From contig CAIMSP010000011.1 of the NCBI GenBank assembly GCA_903844215.1, positions 1 to 59,039 of the forward strand: 59,039 bases of DNA, written 5' to 3'. Below are positions 9,092 through 17,725 of this stretch, piece by piece. The DNA is from an uncultured beta proteobacterium. Its GTDB lineage: Bacteria > Pseudomonadota > Gammaproteobacteria > Burkholderiales > Burkholderiaceae_C. Below the pieces are notes generated by a model. That model was not told the DNA's origin. It did not search any database and was given only the letters and a program-made list of their open reading frames with translations. The translations under genes were made by a program, and so were the position numbers. Every line of letters starts with the position of its first letter. Positions within the stretch are counted from its first letter, which is position 1.

Positions 9092-9146
9092 ACTTTCATG
9101 CCTGGTACGCAAGGCGCCCCAGCACCATGAAAGTTCGTTCTTTCAC
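9092..9146 (+). repeat. ACTTTCATG hairpin repeat, copy 1
   Basis: Arms ACTTTCATG (9092-9100) and CATGAAAGT (9126-9134) are perfect complements, followed by TCGTTCTTTCAC. A related hairpin with nearly the same right flank lies at 11043-11095, so the DUF1302 gene is bracketed by two copies. Probable role: a processing or attenuation point within the operon. Confidence 0.65.
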
Positions 9147-9162
9147 ATTAAAGGATGCAGAA

Positions 9163-11031
9163 ATGAAGAAACTTCATGGCTTGATCGGTCGGTCGCGCTA
9201 CCAGGCGCTGCTGGTCGCGGCGGCATTGGGCGGCGTCGGCGGCGCGCGCGCCGTCCCCATCGATCTGAATGACGGGGCGATCACCGGTTCGGTGGATTCG
9301 ACCCTGACCTTTGGCTTTGGCGTGCGCGCGAAAAACCCCAGTTGCGGGCTGACGGGCGATCCTTCGTCTGCGGGTTGCGGTGCATCGGCCAACACCAATG
9401 CCTGGTCGGCAGGGGACGATGGCAACCTGAACTACCACAAGGGCGATGTGTTCACGGCCTATGGCAAGGGAACGCATGAGGTGCTGCTCAAAGCACCCGA
9501 GTACGGACTCGCGTTCATGGGTCGCTTCAGCTACCTGGTGGACCCTGCGGCCACCCATACCCAGCGCACCGAACTCGGCAGCGAAGCCAAAAAGCAGGTG
9601 GCGCAAGACTTCAGGTTGCTCGATCTGTGGCTGAGCAAGACTTTTCTGGTCGATGGTCAGACCGCGCGCGTGCGCCTGGGTAACCAGGTGATCAACTGGG
9701 GCGAGAGCCTGTTTTTGGCCGGAGGCATCAACGCCACGGCGGCGCTGGACTATCAGCGCCTGATGATTCCCGGCACGCAGCTCAAGGAGGCTGTTTTGCC
9801 CGCGCCCATGATCAGTCTGGCCGGCGATCTGGGCAAGGGATTGCAGGGCGAGGCCTACTACCAGTTTGGCTGGAACCGAAACCGCTACGCGCCCATCGGT
9901 ACCTACTGGTCGGCGGCGGACTTCTTTGACAAGGGCGCGCGTCAGGCGGTCAGCTTCAACGGCAATAATTTCAACGCCACCGGTCTCGATGCCATTGGAC
10001 TGGCGCGGCGCGACAACCCTGGCGCGCAAGGCCGCGTCTCGCCCGCCGTGGTGCAGCAGTACAACCAGCAGTTGCTCAGCGGTGGCTTTGCGGCGGATGC
10101 GGCCAATTCAGCCTATGGTGCCGGCGTTGCGGCCGACGTCCAGCCCAAGACCGGCGGCCAGTTCGGTCTGTCGGGTCACTTCAAGCCCGAGAGCCTGCCC
10201 ATGGACATCGGGGCCTACTACCTGCGCTATCACGACAAGGCGCCGGTGCTCAACCTGGTCAAAAGTGCGGCTTCGGCGGCCGTGGACTATCAGGCGCAGT
10301 TCCTGGAAAACCGCGAGTTGTTCGGTTTGAGCACGAACTTCCCGCTAGGCAATTGGGCGGTGGGAACCGAACTGTCATACCGCCCGCGTGAGGCGATTGC
10401 GCTGGGCGGCTGCTTCACCCCTGGTCAGCCCCTGAACGCGAACCTGAACTTCAACCCGGTGGCCAGCGGCAACTGCCCGCTGTGGGCCAACAACAAGAAG
10501 GTCGAATTCCATCTCACCGGCATGATGCAACTGATGCCGGCAGAGCATGGCGCCATCCTGGGTTTGTTGGGCGCCGATACGGCCTGGATTTCGGCCGAGG
10601 CGGTGTTGACACGCTACCCCGGCGTGAATCCCAATGGCATGACGCGCACGGTCGACGGCGTGAAGGTGACGCAACTTCCCGCTGCGGGCTATGGGACCTG
10701 GCTCGACGCCGCAGGTCTGCCCAAAGGTGTGGGTTCGGCGAACCAGTCAACCTTGATCGCCGACTTCAACTGGACCTATGACAGCACGGTGATTACGGGC
10801 TGGCAGTTGACGCCGGGGCTGACGTATTTTCGCGGCCTGACCGGGGACACGCCCACCTTTGCCGCCAACTCCATGGCGGGCGTGCAGTCAGCGAACGTGT
10901 ATCTGCTGTTCAACCAGAATCCAGCGAAGTGGCAGGCGGGCTTGAACTACACCACCTACTTTGGCGGTGGTGCGCGCAACTTCTACGGCGACCGCGCCTT
11001 CTACGGCGGTTTCGTCTCCTATAACTTCTAA
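9163..11031 (+). CDS. DUF1302 outer-membrane beta-barrel protein
   Basis: A 622-residue protein with an N-terminal signal peptide (MKKLHG..., hydrophobic core, cleavage after ARA near residue 30). The remainder is rich in alternating amphipathic strands and aromatic residues and ends in SYNF, a typical outer-membrane C-terminal phenylalanine. Motifs such as GRFSYLVDPAATH, VRLGNQVINWGES and LPAPMISLAGDLG match the DUF1302 family. The ATG at 9163 is preferred over an in-frame ATG at 9127 because the latter lies inside a hairpin repeat and AAAGGA precedes 9163. With DUF1329, the MMPL permease and the YCF48 protein it forms a trans-envelope set, probably for a hydrophobic substrate. Confidence 0.85.
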   Translation: MKKLHGLIGRSRYQALLVAAALGGVGGARAVPIDLNDGAITGSVDSTLTFGFGVRAKNPSCGLTGDPSSAGCGASANTNAWSAGDDGNLNYHKGDVFTAYGKGTHEVLLKAPEYGLAFMGRFSYLVDPAATHTQRTELGSEAKKQVAQDFRLLDLWLSKTFLVDGQTARVRLGNQVINWGESLFLAGGINATAALDYQRLMIPGTQLKEAVLPAPMISLAGDLGKGLQGEAYYQFGWNRNRYAPIGTYWSAADFFDKGARQAVSFNGNNFNATGLDAIGLARRDNPGAQGRVSPAVVQQYNQQLLSGGFAADAANSAYGAGVAADVQPKTGGQFGLSGHFKPESLPMDIGAYYLRYHDKAPVLNLVKSAASAAVDYQAQFLENRELFGLSTNFPLGNWAVGTELSYRPREAIALGGCFTPGQPLNANLNFNPVASGNCPLWANNKKVEFHLTGMMQLMPAEHGAILGLLGADTAWISAEAVLTRYPGVNPNGMTRTVDGVKVTQLPAAGYGTWLDAAGLPKGVGSANQSTLIADFNWTYDSTVITGWQLTPGLTYFRGLTGDTPTFAANSMAGVQSANVYLLFNQNPAKWQAGLNYTTYFGGGARNFYGDRAFYGGFVSYNF

Positions 11032-11042
11032 CTTCCAACGTC

Positions 11043-11095
11043 ACTTTCATGCCTTGGGGCGCTGCGCCCCGAGGCATGAAGGTTTGTTCCTTCAC
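11043..11095 (+). repeat. ACTTTCATG hairpin repeat, copy 2
   Basis: Nested arms TCATGCC (11047-11053) with GGCATGA (11073-11079), and GGGGCGC with GCGCCCC inside. The right flank GTTTGTTCCTTCAC matches copy 1 (GTTCGTTCTTTCAC). It sits between the DUF1302 and permease genes. Confidence 0.65.
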
Positions 11096-11165
11096 GCTCA
11101 GGCCATCAAGGGCCGGTGCTCGGACGCATGCGCATGCGCCAATCGGTCCACTTTTAATCCTCGGT

Positions 11166-13532
11166 ATGGACATCAAAAATTGGGTGGCAAGCCTGGAAGG
11201 CTTTTGCTTTGGACGACGAGCCTGGATTCTCCTGGGCTTGGGCGTCTTGACGCTGGTGATGGCCGTCTTTGCGCTGCAGTTGCGCATGGAAGCGGGCTTC
11301 GAGAAGCAGGTTCCCAGCGATCACGAGTACATCCGCACGCTCAAGGAATTTGGTGCGGACTTGCCCGGTGCCAATCGTTTGAGTGTGGTGGTGCGCGCGC
11401 GCCAGGGGTCGATCTGGACGCAGGGGGCGCTCACGCGCCTGTATGACGTGACCCAGGCGGTCATCGCCTTGCCACATATCGACCGGCTGGGCGTGCAGTC
11501 GCTGTGGACGCCCAACAGTTTTGTGAATGAAATCACCGAGGAGGGGTTTCGCGCCGAGGCGGTGATCTCGGCCACAGTGGTGCCGGCCAAACTCGACGCG
11601 CCCACGATCGCACGCATACGCACCTCGACCAGCCAGGGTGGCTTCATCGGCTCGCTCGTGTCGCGCGATGAAACGGCGGCCATGGTCACGGTTGAAATTC
11701 TGGAGCTTGATGCACAAGGGCGTCGGCTCGACTATGTGGACTACAACCGCCGCTTGGAGCACGAGCTGCGCGCGCGCTTCGAGGACGCACAGTTCGAGAT
11801 CCAGATCATTGGCTTTGCCAAGCAGGTCGGGGACATCGCCGCAGGCGCGGCCTCGGTGCTGGAATTCTTCGGCGTCGCGCTGGCGCTCACGCTGTTGGCG
11901 GTCTATTGGTTTTGCCGCTCCTGGCGTCTGACCCTGCTGCCGGTCGCGTGTTCGCTCACCTCGCTGGTGTGGCAATTCGGCGCCTTGCGGCTGCTCAACT
12001 TCGGTCTGGACCCTTTGGCCGTGCTCGTGCCTTTTCTCGTCTTTGCCATCGGCGTGTCGCACGGCGTGCAGCAGATCAACTTCATTGTGCGGGGTCTGGC
12101 CCAGGGCAAAAGCACCGATCAGGCGGCGCGCGACAGTTTCACTGGCCTGCTGGTGCCGGGCGTGCTGGCGCTGCTCACGGCGCTGCTGTCCTTTGTCACG
12201 CTCTTGCTCATCCCCATTCCGATGATTCGGGAGCTCGCCATGACCGCTTCGCTGGGCGTGGGCTTCAAGATACTCACGAATCTGGTGATGTTGCCGGTGC
12301 TCGTGTCTTACCTGCATTTCGATGCCGATTTTGCGCGCCGTGCATTGCAACTTCGAGCCCAGCGCACGCGCATCATCAAGACCATCGCCGTGGTGGCGCA
12401 GCCGCGCAACGCCGTCATCGTCGTGCTCATCACACTGGGGGTCTTGGGCGCGTCCATCTGGGGCAGTCGCGACCGCATCGTTGGAACGCTGCAACCGGGC
12501 GCGCCCGAACTGCGACCGGATGCGCGCTACAACCGCGATGCGCGCTCCATCGCCGAGAGTTTCGATCTGGGCCAGGACTGGCTTTCCATCGTGCTGCAGG
12601 CGCCCAGCGGATCCTGCGAGGACACCCGCATTGGGCTGTACATGGATGAGCTCGGTGCGCACATGGCCAGCGTGCCCGGCGTGCTGTCGGTTTCGTCCTA
12701 CGCGACCCAGCTGCGGACCTATAACCAGGGCTATAACGAGGGCCTGCCCAAGATGGATGTGGTGCCTGTCGACCGCAGCAACTACAGCGCCCTGGGCGCC
12801 GAAATTGCGCGCGTTCGCGGCTTCAACAGCAAGGACTGCAGCATGAGCGCCTTGCACCTGTACTTGGCCGATCACCTGGCCACGACGCTGGCACGCTTGC
12901 TGAGCGACGCGCGCACGTTTGAACACGATCACCCCCCACCGCCAGGCGTCAAGCTCAGGCTGGCGGCAGGCAACGGCGGCGTGATGGCGGCGACGAACGA
13001 GGAGGTGGCACGCAGTGAGTTGCCCATGCTGCTGTACGTTTACGCGGCCATCGTCTTGCTGGTGCTCGCGGTGTACCGCGATCTGCGCGCCGCAGTGGCC
13101 TGCTGCTTGCCGCTGACGGTGGCAACCTTCATCGGCTACTGGTTCATGAAGGAATTCCAGATCGGCCTGACCGTGGCGACGCTGCCCGTGATGGTGCTGG
13201 CCGTGGGCATCGGCGTGGACTATGCGCTGTACATCTACAACCGGCTGCAAATGCACCTGGCCGCCGGCGCCACCATCGAGCAGGCCATGGGTTATGCGCT
13301 GGAGTTCGAGGGCATGGCGACGATCTTCACCGCCTTGACCTTGGCCATCGGTGTGGCAACCTGGTCTTTTTCCGATCTGAAGTTCCAGGCCGATATGGGT
13401 CAGTTGCTGGCGTTCATGTTCCTTGTGAATCTGGTCATGGCCTTTACCGCATTGCCGGCCTTGGCGGTGGTGCTGGAACGTCTGTTTCCGCGTCGCCGCA
13501 AGGCCTATACCCCTTCCATTTTGTCGCACTGA
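11166..13532 (+). CDS. MMPL/RND-superfamily permease
   Basis: A 788-residue inner-membrane protein in two halves. Each has one membrane helix, a large periplasmic loop, then a cluster of about five helices: the first helix at about 18-38, the first cluster at about 225-410, the second loop at about 440-620 and the second cluster from about 625 to 770. This is the design of the COG1033 MMPL branch, smaller than the roughly 1000-residue drug pumps. The ATG at 11166 (MDIKNW) is chosen because upstream in-frame codons run through a hairpin repeat. It would use the proton gradient to move a lipophilic substrate in concert with the DUF1329, DUF1302 and YCF48 proteins. Import or export cannot be decided from sequence. 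Confidence 0.85.
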   Translation: MDIKNWVASLEGFCFGRRAWILLGLGVLTLVMAVFALQLRMEAGFEKQVPSDHEYIRTLKEFGADLPGANRLSVVVRARQGSIWTQGALTRLYDVTQAVIALPHIDRLGVQSLWTPNSFVNEITEEGFRAEAVISATVVPAKLDAPTIARIRTSTSQGGFIGSLVSRDETAAMVTVEILELDAQGRRLDYVDYNRRLEHELRARFEDAQFEIQIIGFAKQVGDIAAGAASVLEFFGVALALTLLAVYWFCRSWRLTLLPVACSLTSLVWQFGALRLLNFGLDPLAVLVPFLVFAIGVSHGVQQINFIVRGLAQGKSTDQAARDSFTGLLVPGVLALLTALLSFVTLLLIPIPMIRELAMTASLGVGFKILTNLVMLPVLVSYLHFDADFARRALQLRAQRTRIIKTIAVVAQPRNAVIVVLITLGVLGASIWGSRDRIVGTLQPGAPELRPDARYNRDARSIAESFDLGQDWLSIVLQAPSGSCEDTRIGLYMDELGAHMASVPGVLSVSSYATQLRTYNQGYNEGLPKMDVVPVDRSNYSALGAEIARVRGFNSKDCSMSALHLYLADHLATTLARLLSDARTFEHDHPPPPGVKLRLAAGNGGVMAATNEEVARSELPMLLYVYAAIVLLVLAVYRDLRAAVACCLPLTVATFIGYWFMKEFQIGLTVATLPVMVLAVGIGVDYALYIYNRLQMHLAAGATIEQAMGYALEFEGMATIFTALTLAIGVATWSFSDLKFQADMGQLLAFMFLVNLVMAFTALPALAVVLERLFPRRRKAYTPSILSH

Positions 13533-13543
13533 GGAGAAGGTAC

Positions 13544-14527
13544 ATGAAGCCGAGCTCGAGATCTCTGCTGCTGCTCGCTCTGGCGCTGCTGGGGTCGGTG
13601 GCCGCGCTGGCTGCGCCGGCCGATGAGGTCGCACTCGTGCAGTTGCGCGCCGCTGCACGCGTGCGCGATCCGCAGCACCAGCAGTATCTGGGCGCGGCGC
13701 GCGCGGGCGAGCGGCTCGTGGCCGTGGGCGAGCGCGGCGCCATTGCCTTGTCCGACGACGGTGGGCGCAGCTTTCGCCAGGCCGCGAGCGTGCCGGTACA
13801 GGCCACGCTCACTGCGGTGCAATTTGTCGATGCCAAAACGGGTTTTGCTGTCGGACATTGGGGTGTGATTCTGGGCACGCAGGACGCCGGCGAAACCTGG
13901 ACCCTGCGGCACAGTGACACGGCACACGACCGGCCGCTCTTTTCCGTCTATTTTCAAGACCCGCTGCACGGCTGGGCGGTGGGACTTTGGGGCTTGATGC
14001 TGGGCACGCAAGACGCCGGCAAGACCTGGCAAACCTTGACTCCGACGCAGGCGGCGCCGGGTGCCGCAGACCGCAATCTGTATGCCATCTTCGGCGACGG
14101 CGCCGGTTCCCTGTTCGTCACCTCCGAGCGGGGCGTGGTGTTGCGCTCAAGTGGCGCTGGACAGCACTGGGACAGCGTGCGCACAGGCTACAGCGGGTCG
14201 TTGTGGAGCGGTCTGGTATTGCGCGGCGGCGTGCTGCTGGTGGCCGGCTTGCGCGGCTCCGTGTATCGCAGCACGGACGCGGGCCTGACATGGAAGGCCG
14301 CGCAGGTGGCGACGCACAGCTCGATTACCTCGATGCTCCAACTGAGCGATGGCAGCGTCGTGGCCAGCGCCCTGGATGGCGTGGAGTTGCGCAGCACCGA
14401 CCTCGGTCAGTCCTTCGAGTCCCACCAGCGAGCGGATCGCTCGACCTTGAATTCCGTGCTGCAGACGGGCGCCGGTCAACTGCTGTGGCTGGGCAGCCGC
14501 GAACTCAGCTTGAAACTCATTCCATAG
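13544..14527 (+). CDS. YCF48/BNR-like exported beta-propeller
   Basis: A 327-residue secreted protein with a signal peptide (1-23, ending ALA). Six propeller repeats are visible, each with a strand, a glycine turn and a D-x-G-x-x-W/F ending: GAIALSDDGGRSF, GVILGTQDAGETW, GLMLGTQDAGKTW, GVVLRSSGAGQHW, GSVYRSTDAGLTW and GVELRSTDLGQSF. YCF48-like proteins act as periplasmic assembly or scaffold factors and are typical partners of MMPL/DUF1302/DUF1329 sets. The gene starts 12 bp after the permease stop with GAGGAG as SD, so all four belong to one operon. An AT-rich gap and a new promoter region follow. Confidence 0.85.
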   Translation: MKPSSRSLLLLALALLGSVAALAAPADEVALVQLRAAARVRDPQHQQYLGAARAGERLVAVGERGAIALSDDGGRSFRQAASVPVQATLTAVQFVDAKTGFAVGHWGVILGTQDAGETWTLRHSDTAHDRPLFSVYFQDPLHGWAVGLWGLMLGTQDAGKTWQTLTPTQAAPGAADRNLYAIFGDGAGSLFVTSERGVVLRSSGAGQHWDSVRTGYSGSLWSGLVLRGGVLLVAGLRGSVYRSTDAGLTWKAAQVATHSSITSMLQLSDGSVVASALDGVELRSTDLGQSFESHQRADRSTLNSVLQTGAGQLLWLGSRELSLKLIP

Positions 14528-14734
14528 GATTCTCGTGACGATCGACAGGTATTTAAGTTCTAAAAAATACGCAAGACAAAAAAATAGCCTACTTGTAAAC
14601 ACCAATTTTGTATTGCAATAGCCAGGATAAACATGGTTTCTGGAAAGCGTTGACCTGTTTGCTAATGGTAAACACGGTGTTTTTATTGCAAAGAAAACAC
14701 TAAAATTCCCGCACACCACAACATCCAATCCAAG
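14528..14734 (+). promoter_or_regulatory. AT-rich promoter region with a doubled motif
   Basis: The gap is clearly more AT-rich than its surroundings. The motif GTAAACAC-N8-TATTGCAA occurs twice on the same strand, at 14595-14618 and 14668-14691, exactly 73 bp apart, close to seven helical turns. The second copy also contains the palindrome AAACAC-G-GTGTTT. The spacing suggests two dimers binding the same face of DNA to control the eight-gene operon that starts at 14735. The binding protein is unknown. Confidence 0.55.
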
Positions 14735-15643
14735 ATGACTACTACCTCTGTCGCTGCGCCACGCAGCCAATTTACGCCGCTCGTGATCGCCTGTCTGGTC
14801 GCCACCTGGGTCATCTGGGGCTCGATGTACCTGGCCATCAAATGGGCGCTGGTGAGCTTCCCGCCCTTCTATCAGATGGGCAGCCAGTTTGTCGTTGCGG
14901 GAATCTTGCTCGCAGTGGTGTCGCGCTGGCGCGGTGCGGCTTGGCCGACGGGTCGCGAGTGGGCTGGTGCCGCCATCATGGGCGCCTTGCTCCTGGGTGG
15001 GGGTTATGGCTTCACTGCGCTGGCCGAGACGCGCATCAGTTCCGGTCTGGTGGTGGCCTTTGGCGCCATTGTTCCGAGCCTGATGGCCTTGGCTGAATTG
15101 CCCTACGGCAAGCGTCCTCGGCCGATCCAGGTCGTGGGTGTGGCGGTGGGTTTGCTGGGCATCGTGCTGCTCACGCAAGGGCAGGGCTTTGGCTCGTCGC
15201 CGATGGGTCTGATGGCCATGACCGTCGCCTGCGTCACCTGGGTCTGGGGCAGCGTCTGGTCGGTCTATGGCCTGCCCGGCGGCGTCAAGCTCAGCAGCGC
15301 ACCGGGCTTCATGGGCCACGCCAGTCAGATGCTCACCGGTGGCGCCATGCTGCTGATCGGCTCGTGGCTGGTGGGCGAAGTGCCCGCCTGGCCGCCCGAG
15401 CCGGTGGCGGTCTGGTCCTGGGCATACCTTGTGGTGGCCGGTTCGCTCGTCGGCTATACAGCCTACATGCTGCTGCTTGAGCGAACCACGCCGACCCTGG
15501 CGGCCAGCTATACCTATGTGAATCCGGTGGTGGCGCTGTTTCTAGGCATCGTGCTGGATGGCGAAAAGGTGTCAAGCCTTGAATTTGCCGCCATCGCGGC
15601 GGTGTTGCTCGGCGTGGTGCTGCTGATGTGGCGCGAGGACTGA
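14735..15643 (+). CDS. EamA/DMT-family permease, second copy
   Basis: A 302-residue membrane protein with ten predicted helices in two EamA repeats (about 15-145 and 160-298). The first helix contains ATWVIWGSMYLAIKWAL, typical of YdcZ/RhaT-like exporters, and LAETRISSGLVVAFGAIVP marks the end of the first repeat. It is the first gene of the operon that carries glycosyltransferase B, the cupins and the dehydrogenases, so it probably moves the substrate or product of that pathway across the inner membrane. It is not closely similar to the EamA protein at 308-1213. Substrate unknown. Confidence 0.85.
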   Translation: MTTTSVAAPRSQFTPLVIACLVATWVIWGSMYLAIKWALVSFPPFYQMGSQFVVAGILLAVVSRWRGAAWPTGREWAGAAIMGALLLGGGYGFTALAETRISSGLVVAFGAIVPSLMALAELPYGKRPRPIQVVGVAVGLLGIVLLTQGQGFGSSPMGLMAMTVACVTWVWGSVWSVYGLPGGVKLSSAPGFMGHASQMLTGGAMLLIGSWLVGEVPAWPPEPVAVWSWAYLVVAGSLVGYTAYMLLLERTTPTLAASYTYVNPVVALFLGIVLDGEKVSSLEFAAIAAVLLGVVLLMWRED

Positions 15644-15687
15644 CGTCCGGCGCCAGCGCCCAGCGCCCATTTCAAAACCTATAAATC

Positions 15688-16980
15688 ATGCATAAAAAAA
15701 CGATTGCGTTCTTTCCTGAAGCTGCCTACGGCCCGGCGCTCAATTCGGTGGGCATCGCACAGGCCGTCGAACGACTCGGCCACCGTGCGGTGTTTCTGTC
15801 CGATCCGGGCTTTCTCGACGTCTATCGCGGTTACGGCTTTGAAGCGCACCCGGTCAACCTGTCGGCGCCGATGGCGCCCGAGCAGATGGCCAAGTTCTGG
15901 GAGGACTTCATCAACGGCCACATTCCCAATTTCCGCAAGTCGGCTTACGACCAGATCGACAACTACGTGCTCGACTGCTGGAGCGCCATCGTTGAAAGCG
16001 CCGGTTACGCACAGGCCGACCTTCCCGACGTGCTGGCACGGGTGAAGCCGGATCTGATCTGCGTTGACAACGTGATCCTGTTCCCCGCGATCAAACAGTT
16101 TGGCGTGCCTTGGGTGCGCATCGTCTCATGCTCGGAAAACGAAATCGAAGATCCCGCCATTCCGCCGCATCTGTCGGGCTGCGCGTCCGACGACTGGGCC
16201 GGGCACGCACGCTACCGTGACCACTTCAACGCCACGATCGCACCGCTGCACGCGCAGTTCAATGCCTTTTTGGCCGAGCACGGTGAAGCCCCCTATCCGC
16301 TTGGGCAGTTCTTCGAAGCCTCACCCTTCTTGAATCTCCTGCTCTACCCCGACGCGGTCAAGTTCCGCCGCCTGCACCCGCTGGCGCCCGGGCGCTTCCA
16401 GTACCTTGAGGGCTGTGTGCGCCAGGAAAAGCCCTACGAGCTGACGCCGTTCCGCGCGAACGAGGATGCGCCCCTGGTGTACCTGTCTTTTGGCAGCCTG
16501 GGCGCGGGCGACGTGCCGCTGTTGAAGCGTCTGATCGCGGCGTTGGGACAGTTCCCTTGCCGCGCGCTGGTGAATGTGGGCGCCTATCTGGACCAATACG
16601 GCGAATTGCCGGCGAACGTGCAAATCGCCAGCTGGTTCCCCCAGCCATCGGTGATTCCGCTGGTCGATGTGGTGCTCCATCATGGCGGCAACAACTCCTT
16701 CACCGAGTGCCTGTATTTCGGCAAGCCGGCCATCATCATGCCCTTTGCTTGGGACGGCCACGACAACGCCACGCGGCTGCAGGAAACGGGCTACGGCTTC
16801 AAACTCAATCGCGCCGACTGGACCGAAGAAGCCCTGTTCGCCGATTTGCGCGCCTGTCTGGAAAGCGCCGCCATGCACGACAGGCTGCGCCTGACGAGCC
16901 AGGCCATGCAGTCGCAGGCCGGGCCCGACAAGGCGGCAGGCCTGTTGGACGCCATGCTCCAACCGGGTGGCCAGGGATGA
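15688..16980 (+). CDS. family-1 (MGT-like) glycosyltransferase, paralogue B
   Basis: A 430-residue GT-B glycosyltransferase that aligns end to end with the product at 5296-6597: shared start KTIAFFPEAAYG, a PDLICVDNVILFPA-type acceptor-domain motif, and donor motifs WFPQPSV, HHGGNNSF (331-338) and WDGHDN (355-360). The two copies face opposite ways and bracket the transport set, suggesting duplication and divergence to different acceptors, or a heteromer. The stop overlaps the first cupin start (ATGA), so the two are coupled. Family knowledge: such enzymes glucosylate hydrophobic acceptors in the cytoplasm. Inference: they may tag or mask the transported compound. Confidence 0.82.
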   Translation: MHKKTIAFFPEAAYGPALNSVGIAQAVERLGHRAVFLSDPGFLDVYRGYGFEAHPVNLSAPMAPEQMAKFWEDFINGHIPNFRKSAYDQIDNYVLDCWSAIVESAGYAQADLPDVLARVKPDLICVDNVILFPAIKQFGVPWVRIVSCSENEIEDPAIPPHLSGCASDDWAGHARYRDHFNATIAPLHAQFNAFLAEHGEAPYPLGQFFEASPFLNLLLYPDAVKFRRLHPLAPGRFQYLEGCVRQEKPYELTPFRANEDAPLVYLSFGSLGAGDVPLLKRLIAALGQFPCRALVNVGAYLDQYGELPANVQIASWFPQPSVIPLVDVVLHHGGNNSFTECLYFGKPAIIMPFAWDGHDNATRLQETGYGFKLNRADWTEEALFADLRACLESAAMHDRLRLTSQAMQSQAGPDKAAGLLDAMLQPGGQG

Positions 16981-17336
16981 GCGGCCTGAAGTCCACCGCA
17001 CCGCATCTGCATCCCGCCAGGAGTTACAGCGATCTGGCGGACTGGGGCTTGCAGTCGGACGCGCTGCAAGGGGCCTCGCATTCCAGCGGACGACTGCTGC
17101 ACAAGGGGCCGAACAATCAGCCGGAGGTCGGACTTTGGGTGTGCACGCCGGGTCGCTGGAAGCTCACCATCCCGCGCGATGAACTGTGCTTCTTCATTGC
17201 GGGTCGCGCCACCTATGTGTGCAACGACGGCGAAATCATTGAAGTCGCGCCCGACACCCTGGTGCTGTTTCCTGCAGGCTGGAGCGGTGAGTGCACGGTG
17301 CACGAGACGCTGCGCAACACCTACATGCTGAGCTGA
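16977..17336 (+). CDS. small cupin (DUF861/Cupin_3), tandem copy 1
   Basis: A 119-residue single-domain cupin of the DUF861 type. It has VCTPGRWKLTIPRDELCFF, an FIAGRATYV strand, then APDTLVLFPAGWSGECTVHET, the two halves of the barrel. The usual cupin-1 H-x-H pair is absent; only the Glu of RDELCFF remains, as is common in Cupin_3 proteins such as ureidoglycine aminohydrolase relatives. It is coupled to glycosyltransferase B by an ATGA overlap, and a paralogue follows 34 bp downstream. The reaction is unknown; an isomerase, hydrolase or ligand-binding role on a sugar- or amine-containing intermediate is possible. Confidence 0.75.
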   Translation: MSGLKSTAPHLHPARSYSDLADWGLQSDALQGASHSSGRLLHKGPNNQPEVGLWVCTPGRWKLTIPRDELCFFIAGRATYVCNDGEIIEVAPDTLVLFPAGWSGECTVHETLRNTYMLS

Positions 17337-17370
17337 GCTCGGCACCGCATCATTCAATCAACGAACCACC

Positions 17371-17715
17371 ATGAACACACCTTACCTGAAGAACCCCCTG
17401 GCACAAACCGATCTCGTTGACTGGGGCCTGATCACGACCATGCTGGAGGGCGCGTCGCGCACCTCGGGCAAGCTGCTGCACAAGGGCCCCGAGGGCCAAT
17501 CCGAATGCGGAATCTGGCGCTGCACGCCTGGGAAGTGGTTCTGCCACGTCACGCGTGACGAGTTCTGCCACTTTCTGGCCGGTCGCTGCACCTATGTGCA
17601 CGAAAGCGGCGAGGTGATCGAGATCACGCCGGACACGGCGGCGTTCTTTGCCCAGGACTGGAAGGGCGTGTGCACGGTGCACGAGACCGTGACAAAAGTC
17701 TACATGATCCGCTGA
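17371..17715 (+). CDS. small cupin (DUF861/Cupin_3), tandem copy 2
   Basis: A 114-residue cupin paralogous to the preceding gene: both share DWGL, LHKGP, the C-x-PG-[RK]-W segment, RDE[LF]C, AGR-x-TYV and CTVHET in order. This copy has extra His residues (WFCHVTRDEFCHF, YVHESGE) and its second barrel half reads FFAQDW rather than FPAGW, so the active site has probably diverged. A tandem pair suggests a heterodimer or two successive steps. It lies 10 bp before the kinase gene, in the same operon. Function unknown. Confidence 0.75.
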   Translation: MNTPYLKNPLAQTDLVDWGLITTMLEGASRTSGKLLHKGPEGQSECGIWRCTPGKWFCHVTRDEFCHFLAGRCTYVHESGEVIEITPDTAAFFAQDWKGVCTVHETVTKVYMIR

Positions 17716-17725
17716 AGTCATTGGC

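Noticed and set aside
11154-13658. Long antisense open frame over the MMPL permease
   Set aside because: High GC leaves few stops on the opposite strand. The forward frame has clear membrane topology and an operon context, while the antisense product is His/Gln-rich without domains.
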